Positions 30,682-39,045 of a DNA stretch of 64,000 nucleotides are shown piece after piece (the first letter of the stretch is position 1; every line of letters begins with the position of its first letter). The notes beneath the pieces are model-generated. The model was not told the origin of the DNA, made no database searches, and saw only the letters and a program-made list of their open reading frames with translations. Position numbers and translations under genes: made by a program. The stretch covers positions 2,480,001-2,544,000 of the forward strand of contig NZ_CP023695.1 of the NCBI RefSeq assembly GCF_008704395.1. The letters are read 5' to 3'. Source of the stretch: Streptomyces alboniger (GTDB lineage Bacteria > Actinomycetota > Actinomycetes > Streptomycetales > Streptomycetaceae).

Positions 30682-32859
30682 ATGCACTCCACGGCGACAC
30701 CCGCGACACCGGCGACCACCGCGACCCCCGCGGCCACGGCGGTGACGGCGACCCACTGCCCGTACTGCGCGTTGCAGTGCGGGATGGGGCTGACGGCGGG
30801 CACCGGTGGTGGTGTGGAGGTCGTGGAGCGCGCGTCGTTCCCCGTGAACAGGGGCGCCCTGTGCGGAAAGGGACGCACGGCGCCCGCTCTGCTCTCCTCC
30901 CGGGTCCGCCTGACCGAGCCCCTCGTCCGATCCCACGCCACGGGCAAGCTCGTGCCAGCCTCCTGGGAGGAGGCCCTCGACCGGATCGCCGGGGAGCTGT
31001 CCCGTGTGCGCGAGGAACATGGCGCGGACGCGTGCGGGGTGTTCGGCGGCGGCGGGCTGACCAACGAGAAGGCGTACGCGCTGGGCAAGTTCGCGCGGGT
31101 GGTGCTCGGTACGTCGCAGATCGACTACAACGGACGGTTCTGCATGTCGTCGGCGGCGGCCGCCGGGCAGCGGGCGTTCGGGCTCGACCGGGGGCTGCCG
31201 TTCCCGCTGGAGGACATCCCGCGCACCGGTTGCGTGATCCTCGTCGGGTCGAACCTCGCCGAGACGATGCCGCCCGCCCTGCGGTACCTCACGGAGCTGC
31301 GGGAGAACGGCGGCACGCTGATCGTCGTGGACCCGCGCCGTACACGCACCGCCGAGCAGGCCGACCTGCATCTGGCGCCGCGCCCCGGCACGGACCTCGC
31401 CCTGGCGCTCGGGCTGCTGCACCTGGTCGTGGCGGAGGGCCGGACGGACGAGGCGTTCATCGAGGAGCGGACCAGCGGATGGGAGGGGGCGCGGGCGGCG
31501 GCGATGGCGCACTGGCCCGAGCACGTCGAGCGGATCACCGGCGTGCCCGTGCCCCAACTGCGCGACGCGGTGCGCATGTTCTGCGACGCCGAGGCCTCGA
31601 TGGTGCTCACCGCGCGTGGGCCCGAGCAGCAGTCCAAGGGCACGGACACCGTCGGGGCGTGGATCAATCTGTGTCTCGCCACGGGCCGGGCCGGGCGGCC
31701 GCTGTCCGGGTACGGCTGTCTGACCGGGCAGGGCAACGGCCAGGGCGGGCGTGAGCACGGGCAGAAGGCGGACCAGTTGCCCGGGTATCGCAAGCTGACG
31801 GACCCGGCGGCGCGGGCACATGTGGCGGAGGTCTGGGGCGTGGACCCCGATTCGCTGCCGGGGCCCGGCAGGTCGGCGTACGAACTGCTCGACGCGCTCG
31901 GCGGGGACGTCAAGACGCTGCTCCTGATGGGGTCCAACCCGGTCGTGTCGGCGCCGCGGGCCGCGCATGTGGAGGAGCGGCTGCGGTCGCTGGACTTCCT
32001 CGCGGTGGCGGACGTGGTGCTGTCGGAGACGGCCGAGCTGGCGGACGTGGTGCTGCCGGTGACGCAGTGGGCCGAGGAGACGGGGACGGTGACGAACCTG
32101 GAGGGGCGGGTGCTGCTGCGCCGCCGGGCGGTGTCCGCGCCCGGCGGGGTCCGAAGCGACCTGGACGTGCTGCACGGGCTCGCGGCGCGGCTCGGCCATG
32201 GGAAGGGTTTTCCCGTCGATCCGGAGCAGGTCTTCGAGGAGTTGCGGCGGGCGAGCGCGGGCGGGCCCGCGGACTACTCGGGCATCTCGTACGAGCGGCT
32301 GAGGGAGGGGGACGGCGAGGGGGTGTTCTGGCCGTGCCCCGACCCGGCGCCGGGCAGCGGGCAGGTTCCGGGCGGCGCCGGTGTGGTTCCGCATCCCGGG
32401 ACGCCCCGGCTGTTTCTGGAGGGGTTCGCGACGGAGGACGGGCGGGCGCGGTTCGTGCCGGTGGTGCACCGGGCCGCCGCCGAGGAGACGGACGCGGAGT
32501 ATCCCGTGCTGCTCACCACGGGGCGGGTCCTCGCGCAGTACCAGTCGGGGGCGCAGACGCGGCGGGTCGATGAGCTGAACTCCGCGGCGCCGGGGCCTTT
32601 CGTGGAGCTGCATCCGCGGCTGGCCGCGGGGCTCGGGATAGCCGACGGCGAGGCGGTCGCCGTGGTCTCACGGCGTGGCCGGGCGGTGGCCCCGGCGCGG
32701 GTCACGTCGTCGATCCGCTCGGACACGGTGTTCATGCCGTTCCACTGGCCGGGCGAGGGTCGCGCCAACTCCCTGACGCATCCGGCGCTGGATCCCGTGT
32801 CGCGGATGCCGGAGTTCAAGGTGTGCGCGGTGCGGCTGGAACGCGCGGAACGGAGTTAG
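30682..32859 (+). CDS. nasA: Assimilatory nitrate reductase, molybdopterin catalytic subunit
   Basis: A 725-residue molybdopterin oxidoreductase. An Ala/Thr-rich N-terminus precedes the [4Fe-4S] motif with Cys26, Cys29, Cys33 and Cys61 (HCPYCALQCGM and ALCGKG). Cys154 in NGRFCMSSAAAAG is the expected molybdenum ligand, as in NarB/NasA/NapA nitrate reductases. Further cofactor-binding stretches are GSNLAETMPPALRYL, VDPRRTRTAEQADLHL, and the C-terminal dinucleotide-binding domain with PVLLTTGRVLAQYQSGAQTR. There is no Tat signal, which fits a cytoplasmic assimilatory enzyme. It would reduce nitrate to nitrite for the NirBD enzyme encoded 11 kb downstream. It stands alone, without an electron-transfer subunit or transporter nearby. 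Confidence 0.88.
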   Translation: MHSTATPATPATTATPAATAVTATHCPYCALQCGMGLTAGTGGGVEVVERASFPVNRGALCGKGRTAPALLSSRVRLTEPLVRSHATGKLVPASWEEALDRIAGELSRVREEHGADACGVFGGGGLTNEKAYALGKFARVVLGTSQIDYNGRFCMSSAAAAGQRAFGLDRGLPFPLEDIPRTGCVILVGSNLAETMPPALRYLTELRENGGTLIVVDPRRTRTAEQADLHLAPRPGTDLALALGLLHLVVAEGRTDEAFIEERTSGWEGARAAAMAHWPEHVERITGVPVPQLRDAVRMFCDAEASMVLTARGPEQQSKGTDTVGAWINLCLATGRAGRPLSGYGCLTGQGNGQGGREHGQKADQLPGYRKLTDPAARAHVAEVWGVDPDSLPGPGRSAYELLDALGGDVKTLLLMGSNPVVSAPRAAHVEERLRSLDFLAVADVVLSETAELADVVLPVTQWAEETGTVTNLEGRVLLRRRAVSAPGGVRSDLDVLHGLAARLGHGKGFPVDPEQVFEELRRASAGGPADYSGISYERLREGDGEGVFWPCPDPAPGSGQVPGGAGVVPHPGTPRLFLEGFATEDGRARFVPVVHRAAAEETDAEYPVLLTTGRVLAQYQSGAQTRRVDELNSAAPGPFVELHPRLAAGLGIADGEAVAVVSRRGRAVAPARVTSSIRSDTVFMPFHWPGEGRANSLTHPALDPVSRMPEFKVCAVRLERAERS

Positions 32860-32913
32860 GTGGGGATCAGCAGGTGCGTCCGTACCAGGCGTTACCAGCC
32901 GAGGCACCAGGCG

Positions 32914-33357
32914 TTACCGGCCGAGGCGGTGGCTCGTCCAGGCGCCGTCCTCGATCAGCGTCCCCGACGCGCGCAGGCGCGCGGCCATGCGGGGTGCCGC
33001 CAGGTAGACCCAGGCGCGCGTGGCCGTCCCGTCGGCGGCGCGAGTCACCTCGCGTGTCACCCGTTCGTAGAGGTTGCGGGGGTCGCCCGGCGCGTACTCC
33101 TCCAGGAGGTCGAGGGCGGTGAGCAGTCCGTCGTGGGCGGAGGGGGCCGCGGTCACCAGCTCGCCGCGTACCGGTCCGGCTTCCGGGGCCTCGACGGCGT
33201 AGGGGTAGCCGGGGCCCTCGTACAGGACGGTTCCCGGCAGCAGGGCCGGTTCCTCCGCCGTCACCCGGCCGCAGAGGTAGGCGGCGTGGTTCGGCTCACC
33301 CGGGCGCAGGGTGCCGTAGACGAAGAAGGGCAGTCGCGGCGCGTCCCGCTCGGTCAC
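32914..33357 (-). CDS. Gamma-glutamylcyclotransferase (AIG2-like) family protein
   Basis: A 147-residue GGCT-like fold protein. The N-terminal substrate loop FFVYGTLRPGEPNH, LYEGPGYPYAVEAP and LDLLEEYAPGDPRNLYERV are the family hallmarks. These enzymes release 5-oxoproline from gamma-glutamyl amines or peptides, though many bacterial members are uncharacterised. The GTG start overlaps the CutA stop as GTGA, so the two are co-translated; the longer in-frame reading runs into the CutA gene in another frame and is not used. Confidence 0.85.
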   Translation of the reverse strand: MTERDAPRLPFFVYGTLRPGEPNHAAYLCGRVTAEEPALLPGTVLYEGPGYPYAVEAPEAGPVRGELVTAAPSAHDGLLTALDLLEEYAPGDPRNLYERVTREVTRAADGTATRAWVYLAAPRMAARLRASGTLIEDGAWTSHRLGR

Positions 33358-33701
33358 TCGGCGGTCTCCCGCTCCACCCACTCCAGGTAGGCCGCGCTCC
33401 CCCGCGCCACCGGGGTCGCGATGATCTCCGGGGTGTCGTAGTCGTGGGCGTCGGTGAGCCATGCCTCCAGGGCGGCGTAGCGCGCGGCGGTCGTTTTGAG
33501 CAGCACCTGCCACTCCTGTGCGGTCTCGATGTCGCCTTCCCAGCGGTATACGGAGGTGACGGGACCGGTGATCTGCGCGCAGGCCGCGAGCCTCGCCCCG
33601 ACCGCCCCGCGCGCGAGGTCACGCGCCTTGTGTTCCGCGTCGGTCGTCGTCAGCACGGTCAGCACGGTCAGTACGGCCGCCGCCGTCGATTCATCGTCCA
33701 T
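33354..33701 (-). CDS. cutA: Divalent cation tolerance protein CutA
   Basis: A 115-residue CutA1 protein, a small trimeric signalling-like protein associated with copper tolerance. Recognisable are GAVGARLAACAQITGPVTSVY, where a Cys sits in the usual metal position, the central YRWEGDIETAQEWQVLLKTT and the C-terminal YDTPEIIATPVARGSAAYLEW. The N-terminal Thr/Val/Leu repeat (TVLTVLTTTD) comes from a short CAGCACGGT-type repeat in the DNA. It overlaps the downstream GGCT-like gene by 4 nt. Its promoter lies in a 227-bp gap to the divergent lipoprotein gene. Confidence 0.95.
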   Translation of the reverse strand: MDDESTAAAVLTVLTVLTTTDAEHKARDLARGAVGARLAACAQITGPVTSVYRWEGDIETAQEWQVLLKTTAARYAALEAWLTDAHDYDTPEIIATPVARGSAAYLEWVERETAE

Positions 33702-33928
33702 ACACCGATTGTGCCCAGCCGTGGCCAGAGGCGAGTGCCCTGGACCAAGGTCCCGAACTGTCTGGTTTCACCGGTCGTAGTCGTAGTTGTTACATAACCT
33801 CCCGTTTTCTGTGATGGACGGTTCCTACGGTCGTCAGCGGTGGCCGGTCTCTGCCGAATCCCCAGCGCAGTCCCCTGGGCCGGCCACCACCAGACCACCG
33901 GCCGCCGCACCAGTCAGTCACTCACGCC

Positions 33929-34669
33929 ATGAATCCGAAACTCCGCCGCCCGCTCCCGCTGGGCGCCGCTTCCCTCGTCGCCCTCGCGGTGTCCGTACTC
34001 GCCGGGTGCGCCGGTCCGGTCGGCCTCGGGCCCGGTGAGGCCGTCCCGCCCGTCTCCGCGCAGCCGCACCCGGAGGCGGTCTGGCCCGCCTGGTCGGGTA
34101 CGTCGTCGAGGGCGCCCGGTGCCGACGCCGCCACGCGGCAGCCGCCTCCACGGGCGCTGAAGGGGCTGCCGAAGGTCGGTTCGGGAGGGCTCGCCTCGCT
34201 GAGCGTCCACGCGGTGCTGCGGGCCGATCCACGTACGAAGCCGCTGGCCGACCGGGGGCTGATCGACCGGCCGGGGCGGGCGGGGCTGCGGCCGCCCCGG
34301 TACATGGACCTGACCGGCGACAAGAAGCCCGAGATGCTGGTGGCCGCGGACACGGAGAGCGGGCGGAACGTGCTGGCCGTCTACACCGAGCGCGGCGGCA
34401 GGGTCTACCCGGCGCTGTTCACCTCCGGCAGGCGGATGAGCGTCGAGACGATCGGCTCCGACCTGCTGGTCCGCACTCCGTGTTCGGACGGCGGCGAGCA
34501 GGCCGTGCGCTTCCACTGGGACGGCGCGCGGATGTCCACCATCAGCGACGTCAAGAAGTACAACAAAGACCACAGGGACCACAAGGACTACAAGGAGTCG
34601 GGGGGCGCCCCGGAGCCCGCGGAACCGAACCCGCACCCCTCCGAGTCGGCACCGACGGGAGGGCCCTGA
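33929..34669 (+). CDS. Lipoprotein paired with a histidine kinase
   Basis: A 246-residue exported lipoprotein: charged N-terminus, hydrophobic stretch and lipobox VLAGC with Cys27 as the lipidated residue. The mature part contains DLTGDKKPEMLVAADTESG and FTSGRRMSVETIGSDLLVRT, reminiscent of FG-GAP/VCBS-type extracellular sequences and of CseA-like lipoproteins. The C-terminus is a charged, His/Lys/Asp-rich tail with a short HKD repeat. Its TGA overlaps the kinase ATG by one base, so it probably modulates that sensor at the membrane, like CseA with CseC or AfsQ3 with AfsQ2. No enzymatic motif was seen. Confidence 0.82.
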   Translation: MNPKLRRPLPLGAASLVALAVSVLAGCAGPVGLGPGEAVPPVSAQPHPEAVWPAWSGTSSRAPGADAATRQPPPRALKGLPKVGSGGLASLSVHAVLRADPRTKPLADRGLIDRPGRAGLRPPRYMDLTGDKKPEMLVAADTESGRNVLAVYTERGGRVYPALFTSGRRMSVETIGSDLLVRTPCSDGGEQAVRFHWDGARMSTISDVKKYNKDHRDHKDYKESGGAPEPAEPNPHPSESAPTGGP

Positions 34670-35991
34670 TGCCGCGCCGGAAGGCCGCCGCGCTCAACGG
34701 CCTCGGGTTCCGGCGGAAGTTCGCCGCACTCACCGCCCTCGGGCTCCGCTGGAAGATCGCCGCGCTCCTCGCGGGCGGCTGTGCGGTGGTCGCCGTCGCC
34801 ATCGGGCTGCTCATCCACCACGCCCGGCTCGACCAGGTCGCCGGTAACGCCCGGTCGAACGCCACCGCGCAGCTCGTCCGCGTACGCCAGTTGTACGAGC
34901 TGACGGGGGAGGTCGACAGGAGCGACATGGACGCGGCGCTCGACGCCCCGGACCTGCCCGAGCCGTTGCGGCGGGCCGCGCTGGCCGGGCAGCGGACCAC
35001 CTACCTCGACATGGCGGCGGACGACCCGTGCGTCTGGGCGGCGAGGCCGGTCGGCGGCCGCAAGCCCCACGTCCTGTCCGTCCGCGCGTCGCTGCGCGAA
35101 CAGGCCGGTGAGGTGGCCGAGTTCGACCGGCGGCTGATGATCTCGGGAGCCGTGGTCGTCGGCCTGGCCGCGCTCGGCGGCGCGGGGCTGTCCAGCAGGC
35201 TCAGCCGTGAACTGCGCACCGCCGCGGCCATCGCGCGCCGCATCAGCCGGGGCGACCTCGACGCCCGCATCGACCACCCCCGGCCGCCGGGCGCGCGCCA
35301 CGGCAAGGACGAGGTGGCCGAACTGGCCGCCGCCGTCGACACGATGGCCGCGTCCCTCCAGCGGCGCCTGGAGGCCGAGCAGCGCTTCACCGCCGATGTC
35401 GCGCACGAGCTGCGCACCCCGCTGACCGGGCTGCACACGGCGGCCGAGCTGCTTCCTGCCTGCCGCCCCGCCGAGCTGGTGCGCGACCGCGTGCACGCGC
35501 TGCGCACCCTCACGGAGGACCTGCTGGAGGTGGCGCGCCTTGACGCGGAGGTGGAGCAGCCGGACCTGGACGTGCATCCGCTGGGGCGGCTCGTCGAGAC
35601 GATCGCCGAGCGCGCGGGCGGCTCGGCGGCCGGCTTCACGGCGCGGGGGACGCACGCCGCGTACGACACGTTCGTACGCACGGACGCGCGTCGGCTGGAA
35701 CGGATCCTGACGAATCTCGTCGCCAACGCCCGCAGGCACGGCGGCGATCCCGTCGAGGTGCGGGTCGAGGGCGCCGAGGTCACGGTCCGCGACCACGGAC
35801 CGGGCTTCCCCGAACACCTCCTGAAGGACGGCCCGCGGCGCTTCCAGACCGGCGCGTGCGAACGCGGCCAGGGCACCGGCCTCGGCCTGACCATCGCGTT
35901 CGGCCAGGCCCAGGTGATCGGCGCGAGCGTGAACCTGGCCAACGCGGCGGACGGCGGCGCGGTGGCGGTGGTCGGCCTGCCGCGCGCCTGA
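34669..35991 (+). CDS. Membrane histidine kinase (CseC/MprB-like), no adjacent response regulator
   Basis: A 440-residue sensor kinase. Two membrane helices (about 29-50 and 156-175) flank an extracytoplasmic domain of about 105 residues. A HAMP segment precedes the HisKA box FTADVAHELRTPLTGL with phospho-acceptor His246. The ATPase shows the N-box LTNLVANARRHG, G1 VRDHGPGF and G2 GQGTGLGLTIA. The N-terminus carries a duplicated 12-residue unit (ALxxLGxRxKxA) from a 36-nt DNA repeat. It follows the lipoprotein gene directly (TGATG overlap), but no response regulator gene is next to it on either side. Its partner must lie elsewhere or have been lost. Confidence 0.92.
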   Translation: MPRRKAAALNGLGFRRKFAALTALGLRWKIAALLAGGCAVVAVAIGLLIHHARLDQVAGNARSNATAQLVRVRQLYELTGEVDRSDMDAALDAPDLPEPLRRAALAGQRTTYLDMAADDPCVWAARPVGGRKPHVLSVRASLREQAGEVAEFDRRLMISGAVVVGLAALGGAGLSSRLSRELRTAAAIARRISRGDLDARIDHPRPPGARHGKDEVAELAAAVDTMAASLQRRLEAEQRFTADVAHELRTPLTGLHTAAELLPACRPAELVRDRVHALRTLTEDLLEVARLDAEVEQPDLDVHPLGRLVETIAERAGGSAAGFTARGTHAAYDTFVRTDARRLERILTNLVANARRHGGDPVEVRVEGAEVTVRDHGPGFPEHLLKDGPRRFQTGACERGQGTGLGLTIAFGQAQVIGASVNLANAADGGAVAVVGLPRA

Positions 35992-36040
35992 CGAGTTACG
36001 CAGGCACCGACATTACGGAGCCATCAACGTTACGTAGGCA

Positions 36041-36676
36041 TCAACTTCCGTACGGGCGAACGGACTTCGCACCGCGCAGCGCCCAGCCCCACCACGCCAG
36101 CTGGTCGAGCATGCCCTTGGCGGCGGCGTCGGCGGCCGAGGGGTCGCGGTGGTTGCCCTCGACGTCGAAGAGGGCGCCCGCGTTGTGGAAGGAGACGGTG
36201 TCGCGGATGGTCACGGTGTGCAGCTCCGCGAAGACCGGGCGCAGGTGCTCGACGGCGCGCAGGCCGCCGGAGAGACCGCCGTACGAGACGAAGGCGACGG
36301 GCTTGGCCTCCCATTCGTCCTTGTGCCAGTCGATGAGGGCCTTCAGGGAGGCCGGGTAGGAGTGGTTGTACTCGGGGGTGAGGACGATGAACGCGTCGGC
36401 CGCGGCCAACTTGGGCGTGACCTTGGCGAGTTCGGCGGAGGCGGCGGCGGACGGGGAGAAGGAGAGGGAGGTCGGCAGCTCGGACTCGGCCAGGTCGACG
36501 ACGTCGACGACGAAGTCGGAGCGCTCGCGGACATGGGCGAGCAGCCACTCGGCGACGATCGGCCCGAAGCGGCCCTCGCGGTTGCTGCCGACGATGACGG
36601 CGACGCGCAGCGGCGTGTCACCGCCGTCGAGGGCGGGGGCGGCGGAGGCGGACTGGGGAGAGGTGGTTTCAGTCAT
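36041..36676 (-). CDS. NADPH-dependent FMN reductase, probable SoxR target
   Basis: A 211-residue flavodoxin-fold NADPH:FMN/quinone reductase. The phosphate-binding loop VIVGSNREGRFGPIV (about 27-41) and the LTPEYNHSYPASLKALIDW segment (about 98-116) are diagnostic. Such enzymes reduce quinones, azo dyes or free flavin without releasing semiquinone. It is divergent from soxR, with a 63-bp spacer that holds a SoxR-like half-site. A NADPH-dependent flavin reductase (SCO2478, from memory) belongs to the S. coelicolor SoxR regulon, which reacts to redox-active antibiotics. Confidence 0.92.
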   Translation of the reverse strand: MTETTSPQSASAAPALDGGDTPLRVAVIVGSNREGRFGPIVAEWLLAHVRERSDFVVDVVDLAESELPTSLSFSPSAAASAELAKVTPKLAAADAFIVLTPEYNHSYPASLKALIDWHKDEWEAKPVAFVSYGGLSGGLRAVEHLRPVFAELHTVTIRDTVSFHNAGALFDVEGNHRDPSAADAAAKGMLDQLAWWGWALRGAKSVRPYGS

Positions 36677-36690
36677 GGGGAAAGCCTCGT

Positions 36691-36713
36691 AGTTAAACCT
36701 TGGTTGAGGTCAA
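36691..36713. promoter_or_regulatory. SoxR operator and overlapping divergent promoters
   Basis: On the minus strand CCTCAACC-AAGG-TTTAACT matches the SoxR box in its left half (CCTCAA) and only partly in the right. TTGACC at 36713-36708 would be the -35 element of the FMN reductase. On the plus strand TTGAGG (36704-36709), 18 bp and TAATCT (36728-36733) form a promoter whose -10 ends 6 nt before the soxR ATG, so soxR may be leaderless and autoregulated. Confidence 0.6.
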
Positions 36714-36739
36714 GCGCGAACTCTCACTAATCTGACGGC

Positions 36740-37261
36740 ATGACCGCGCATCTCGCACCGGACGCCAAGGAAGCCACCGTCGGGGAACTCTCCGCGCGCA
36801 GCGGGGTCTCCCCCTCGGCCCTGCGCTTCTACGAGCGCGAGGGACTCATCACGTCCCGCCGCACCGCCGGCAATCAGCGCCGCTTCAGCCGCGACACCCT
36901 GCGCAGGGTCGCCTTCATCCGCACCTCGCAGCGGCTCGGCATCCCGCTTGCCACCATCCGCGAGGTGCTCGGCCTGCTTCCCGAGGACCGTACGCCGACC
37001 CGCGAGGACTGGGCGCGGATCTCCGAGTGCTGGCGGGCCGACCTCGACGCCCGGCTCCGCACGCTGCGGCGGCTGCGCGACAACCTCACCGACTGCATCG
37101 GCTGCGGCTGCCTCTCGCTCGCCACGTGCGCGCTGGCCAACCCGTCGGACGAGCTGGGCGAGCGCGGACCCGGGGCGCGCCGCCTGGTGGAGGAAAAGGA
37201 CCCGTCCGCCGCGAAGAGCTGCCCGGAGACGCCGGCGGACGCAGGGGGAGCCGTCTCGTAG
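36740..37261 (+). CDS. soxR: Redox-sensing MerR-family activator SoxR
   Basis: A 173-residue SoxR. The N-terminal MerR helix-turn-helix (about 13-55, TVGELSARSGVSPSALRFYE) is followed by a dimerisation helix and the [2Fe-2S] cluster motif C-x2-C-x-C-x5-C formed by Cys119, Cys122, Cys124 and Cys130 (DCIGCGCLSLATC). Oxidation of the cluster by redox-cycling compounds activates target promoters. The C-terminal tail is about 40 residues longer than in E. coli SoxR, common in streptomycetes. The likely target, the divergent FMN reductase, shares its promoter region. Confidence 0.95.
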   Translation: MTAHLAPDAKEATVGELSARSGVSPSALRFYEREGLITSRRTAGNQRRFSRDTLRRVAFIRTSQRLGIPLATIREVLGLLPEDRTPTREDWARISECWRADLDARLRTLRRLRDNLTDCIGCGCLSLATCALANPSDELGERGPGARRLVEEKDPSAAKSCPETPADAGGAVS

Positions 37262-37270
37262 CGTGGCCGC

Positions 37271-38068
37271 ATGACAACCACGGAGCTGGTGCAGCGAATC
37301 GAGATCGACGGACAGCCGGCCACCGCGGGAAGCCTGCTCTGGCCGGCCCTCGTCACCACGGGGCACTTCACCGCGATGCAGGTCAGGGGCGGCAAGGTGC
37401 GCGGCATCGACCACCATCTGGCCCGGCTCGACGCGGCCACGCGCGAGCTGTTCGGGCGGGAGCTGGACGGGGAGCGGGTGCGCGGCGCGGTCCGGCACAT
37501 CCTGCGTGACGACATCGACGACGCGTCCGTACGCGTATATGTCCACGCGCCAGACGGGGAGCCGTCCCTCATGGTCACCGTGCGGGAGCCCGTCGAGCTG
37601 CCCGACGGCATGGTGGCGCGCGCGCAAGCGCTGATGTCCGTGCCGTACCAGCGGCCCTTCGCCCACATCAAGCATCTGGGCGGCTTCGGCCAGGCCCGCC
37701 ACGGCGAGCTGGCGCGGTCCGCCGGCTTCGACGACGCGCTGCTCACCGGCCCCGGCGGGAAGATCAGCGAGGGCGCCGTCACGAACATCGCCTTCTTCGA
37801 CGGCACGCGGGTCGTGTGGCCCGACGCGCCTCATCTGGCCGGGGTCACGATGCAGCTGATCGAGGCGCGGCTGCCGGCCGCCGGGCTGCCCACCTCGCAC
37901 GCCCCCGTCACCCTCGCGGACCTGCCGTCGTACGCGGCGGCCTTCGTCACCAACGCGTGGGGGGTCAGCCCGGTGCGCCGCGTCGACGACGTGACGTACG
38001 ACGTCGACGAGAAGCTGATGGCGACCGTGGCCGGGGTCTACGAGGCCGCGCCCTGGGACACGATCTGA
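37271..38068 (+). CDS. Class IV PLP aminotransferase family protein
   Basis: A 265-residue fold-type IV PLP enzyme related to branched-chain aminotransferase, D-amino acid aminotransferase and aminodeoxychorismate lyase (PabC). The PLP lysine is Lys134 in FAHIKHLGGFGQ, and the cofactor-binding GGKISEGAVTNIAFFDG is at about 158-174. It is shorter than IlvE and lacks strong substrate signatures, so amino group transfer or beta-lyase activity cannot be separated by eye. It starts 9 bp after soxR and may be co-transcribed with it. It is 23 kb from the biosynthetic cluster, which itself lacks an aminotransferase. Confidence 0.85.
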   Translation: MTTTELVQRIEIDGQPATAGSLLWPALVTTGHFTAMQVRGGKVRGIDHHLARLDAATRELFGRELDGERVRGAVRHILRDDIDDASVRVYVHAPDGEPSLMVTVREPVELPDGMVARAQALMSVPYQRPFAHIKHLGGFGQARHGELARSAGFDDALLTGPGGKISEGAVTNIAFFDGTRVVWPDAPHLAGVTMQLIEARLPAAGLPTSHAPVTLADLPSYAAAFVTNAWGVSPVRRVDDVTYDVDEKLMATVAGVYEAAPWDTI

Positions 38069-38201
38069 CCATGTGCTCCGGGACCTGATCCGAGCGCGCC
38101 GCGCGGCGGAGTCACCCATTCACAGCTGCCGCGCCCGCTCTTCGGAGTCTTCTCGCCGAAAAGCCGGTGACCTGCTGGAACGCTCACTCCACCGGAGCCG
38201 G

Positions 38202-38225
38202 AAGCCGCTCGTTCGGCGGCTTTCT
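38202..38225 (+). terminator. Intrinsic terminator after the aminotransferase gene
   Basis: AAGCCGC (38202-38208) and GCGGCTT (38216-38222) form a 7-bp stem with a 7-nt loop, followed by TCT. The U-tract is short, as is common in streptomycetes. It lies 130 bp downstream of the aminotransferase stop. Confidence 0.6.
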
Positions 38226-38352
38226 GATGACTCATCAGGAGGCGTGCGCCGCCGAGTGCCACTTACCTCGGTACAGCGGGGTCCGACCGACGCAGCGGCA
38301 CTTGGGGGTGCCGCGGGCCGTGTCCCGCGAAGGCCTCGGAGGAACAAGCACC

Positions 38353-38925
38353 ATGCGCAACGCCCGCCTGCTGTCCGGTACCGCGCTCGCCGTAGCGGCG
38401 GCGGGCGTCCTGGCCGCCCCCGCCCCCGCCTCCGCCGCCCCCGCCTCCGCCGCGCCCGCCGGAGGCCTGGAGGTCCAGCCGTCGACCGTCACTCCCGGCT
38501 CCACCGTCACCGTGCGCACCACCGCCTGCGGCTCCGGAGGGACCGCGACCGGTGACGCGAGCGCGGTCGGGGCCGGGACGTTCACCCTGGCGCCGGGCGC
38601 GCGGCCCGAGGACGTGGCCGGGCGGTTCGAGGTGCCGCCCTCCGCGCAGCCCGGCACCTACGAGATCGTCGCGAAGTGCTCCGGTTCCGGCGGCGCGGCG
38701 GTGCGGAACAAGCAGGTCGCGGGCGATCTGGTGGTGACCATCACCTCCACGGCGGCCGCCGCGGAACAGCCGCGCCCGCATCCGCGGGGACATGTGAAGA
38801 CGGGGGTCGGCGGCGCACTCGGCCCCGACCCCGTGCAGACCGCGGCGGGAGTGGCGGCCCTGGCCGTCGCCGCCGCGGGCGGTACCTGGCTCCTGCATCG
38901 CCGGGCGAGAGGCGACAGGATCTGA
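38353..38925 (+). CDS. Secreted surface protein with C-terminal membrane anchor, sortase neighbour
   Basis: A 190-residue exported protein. The start MRNARLLSGTALAVAAAG gives a signal peptide with likely cleavage after an Ala-rich APASA stretch. The mature domain has two Cys (TTACGSG and VAKCSGSG) that could form a disulfide, followed by a low-complexity linker, a hydrophobic segment (VQTAAGVAALAVAAAGGTWL) and a basic tail RRARGDRI. This is the layout of a sortase substrate, but no LPxTG or LAxTG motif is visible before the helix; the position is occupied by LGPDPVQTA. The gene is followed by a class F sortase 120 bp downstream. It is likely a substrate or partner of that sortase. Confidence 0.8.
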   Translation: MRNARLLSGTALAVAAAGVLAAPAPASAAPASAAPAGGLEVQPSTVTPGSTVTVRTTACGSGGTATGDASAVGAGTFTLAPGARPEDVAGRFEVPPSAQPGTYEIVAKCSGSGGAAVRNKQVAGDLVVTITSTAAAAEQPRPHPRGHVKTGVGGALGPDPVQTAAGVAALAVAAAGGTWLLHRRARGDRI

Positions 38926-38963
38926 CGGACACCCTCCGCTGTCCACCGGTACCGCCGCCCCCG

Positions 38964-39003
38964 CCCCCTCCCGGCCCGTGTCCCCTCGTGGGCCGGGAGG
39001 GGG
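38964..39003. terminator. Strong 14-bp stem-loop between surface protein and sortase
   Basis: CCCCCTCCCGGCCC (38964-38977) pairs perfectly with GGGCCGGGAGGGGG (38990-39003) across a 12-nt loop. There is no U-tract, so it may act as a partial terminator or an mRNA-stabilising structure that sets different levels for the two genes. Confidence 0.6.
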
Positions 39004-39045
39004 ACGAGGGACCCCCGGCCCGACCGACCCCGAGGGGGACGCCGT

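Noticed and set aside
29626..32613. A 995-codon minus-strand open frame across the nitrate reductase
   Set aside because: Low-complexity Arg/Pro/His-rich translation; the plus strand has an intact molybdopterin enzyme.
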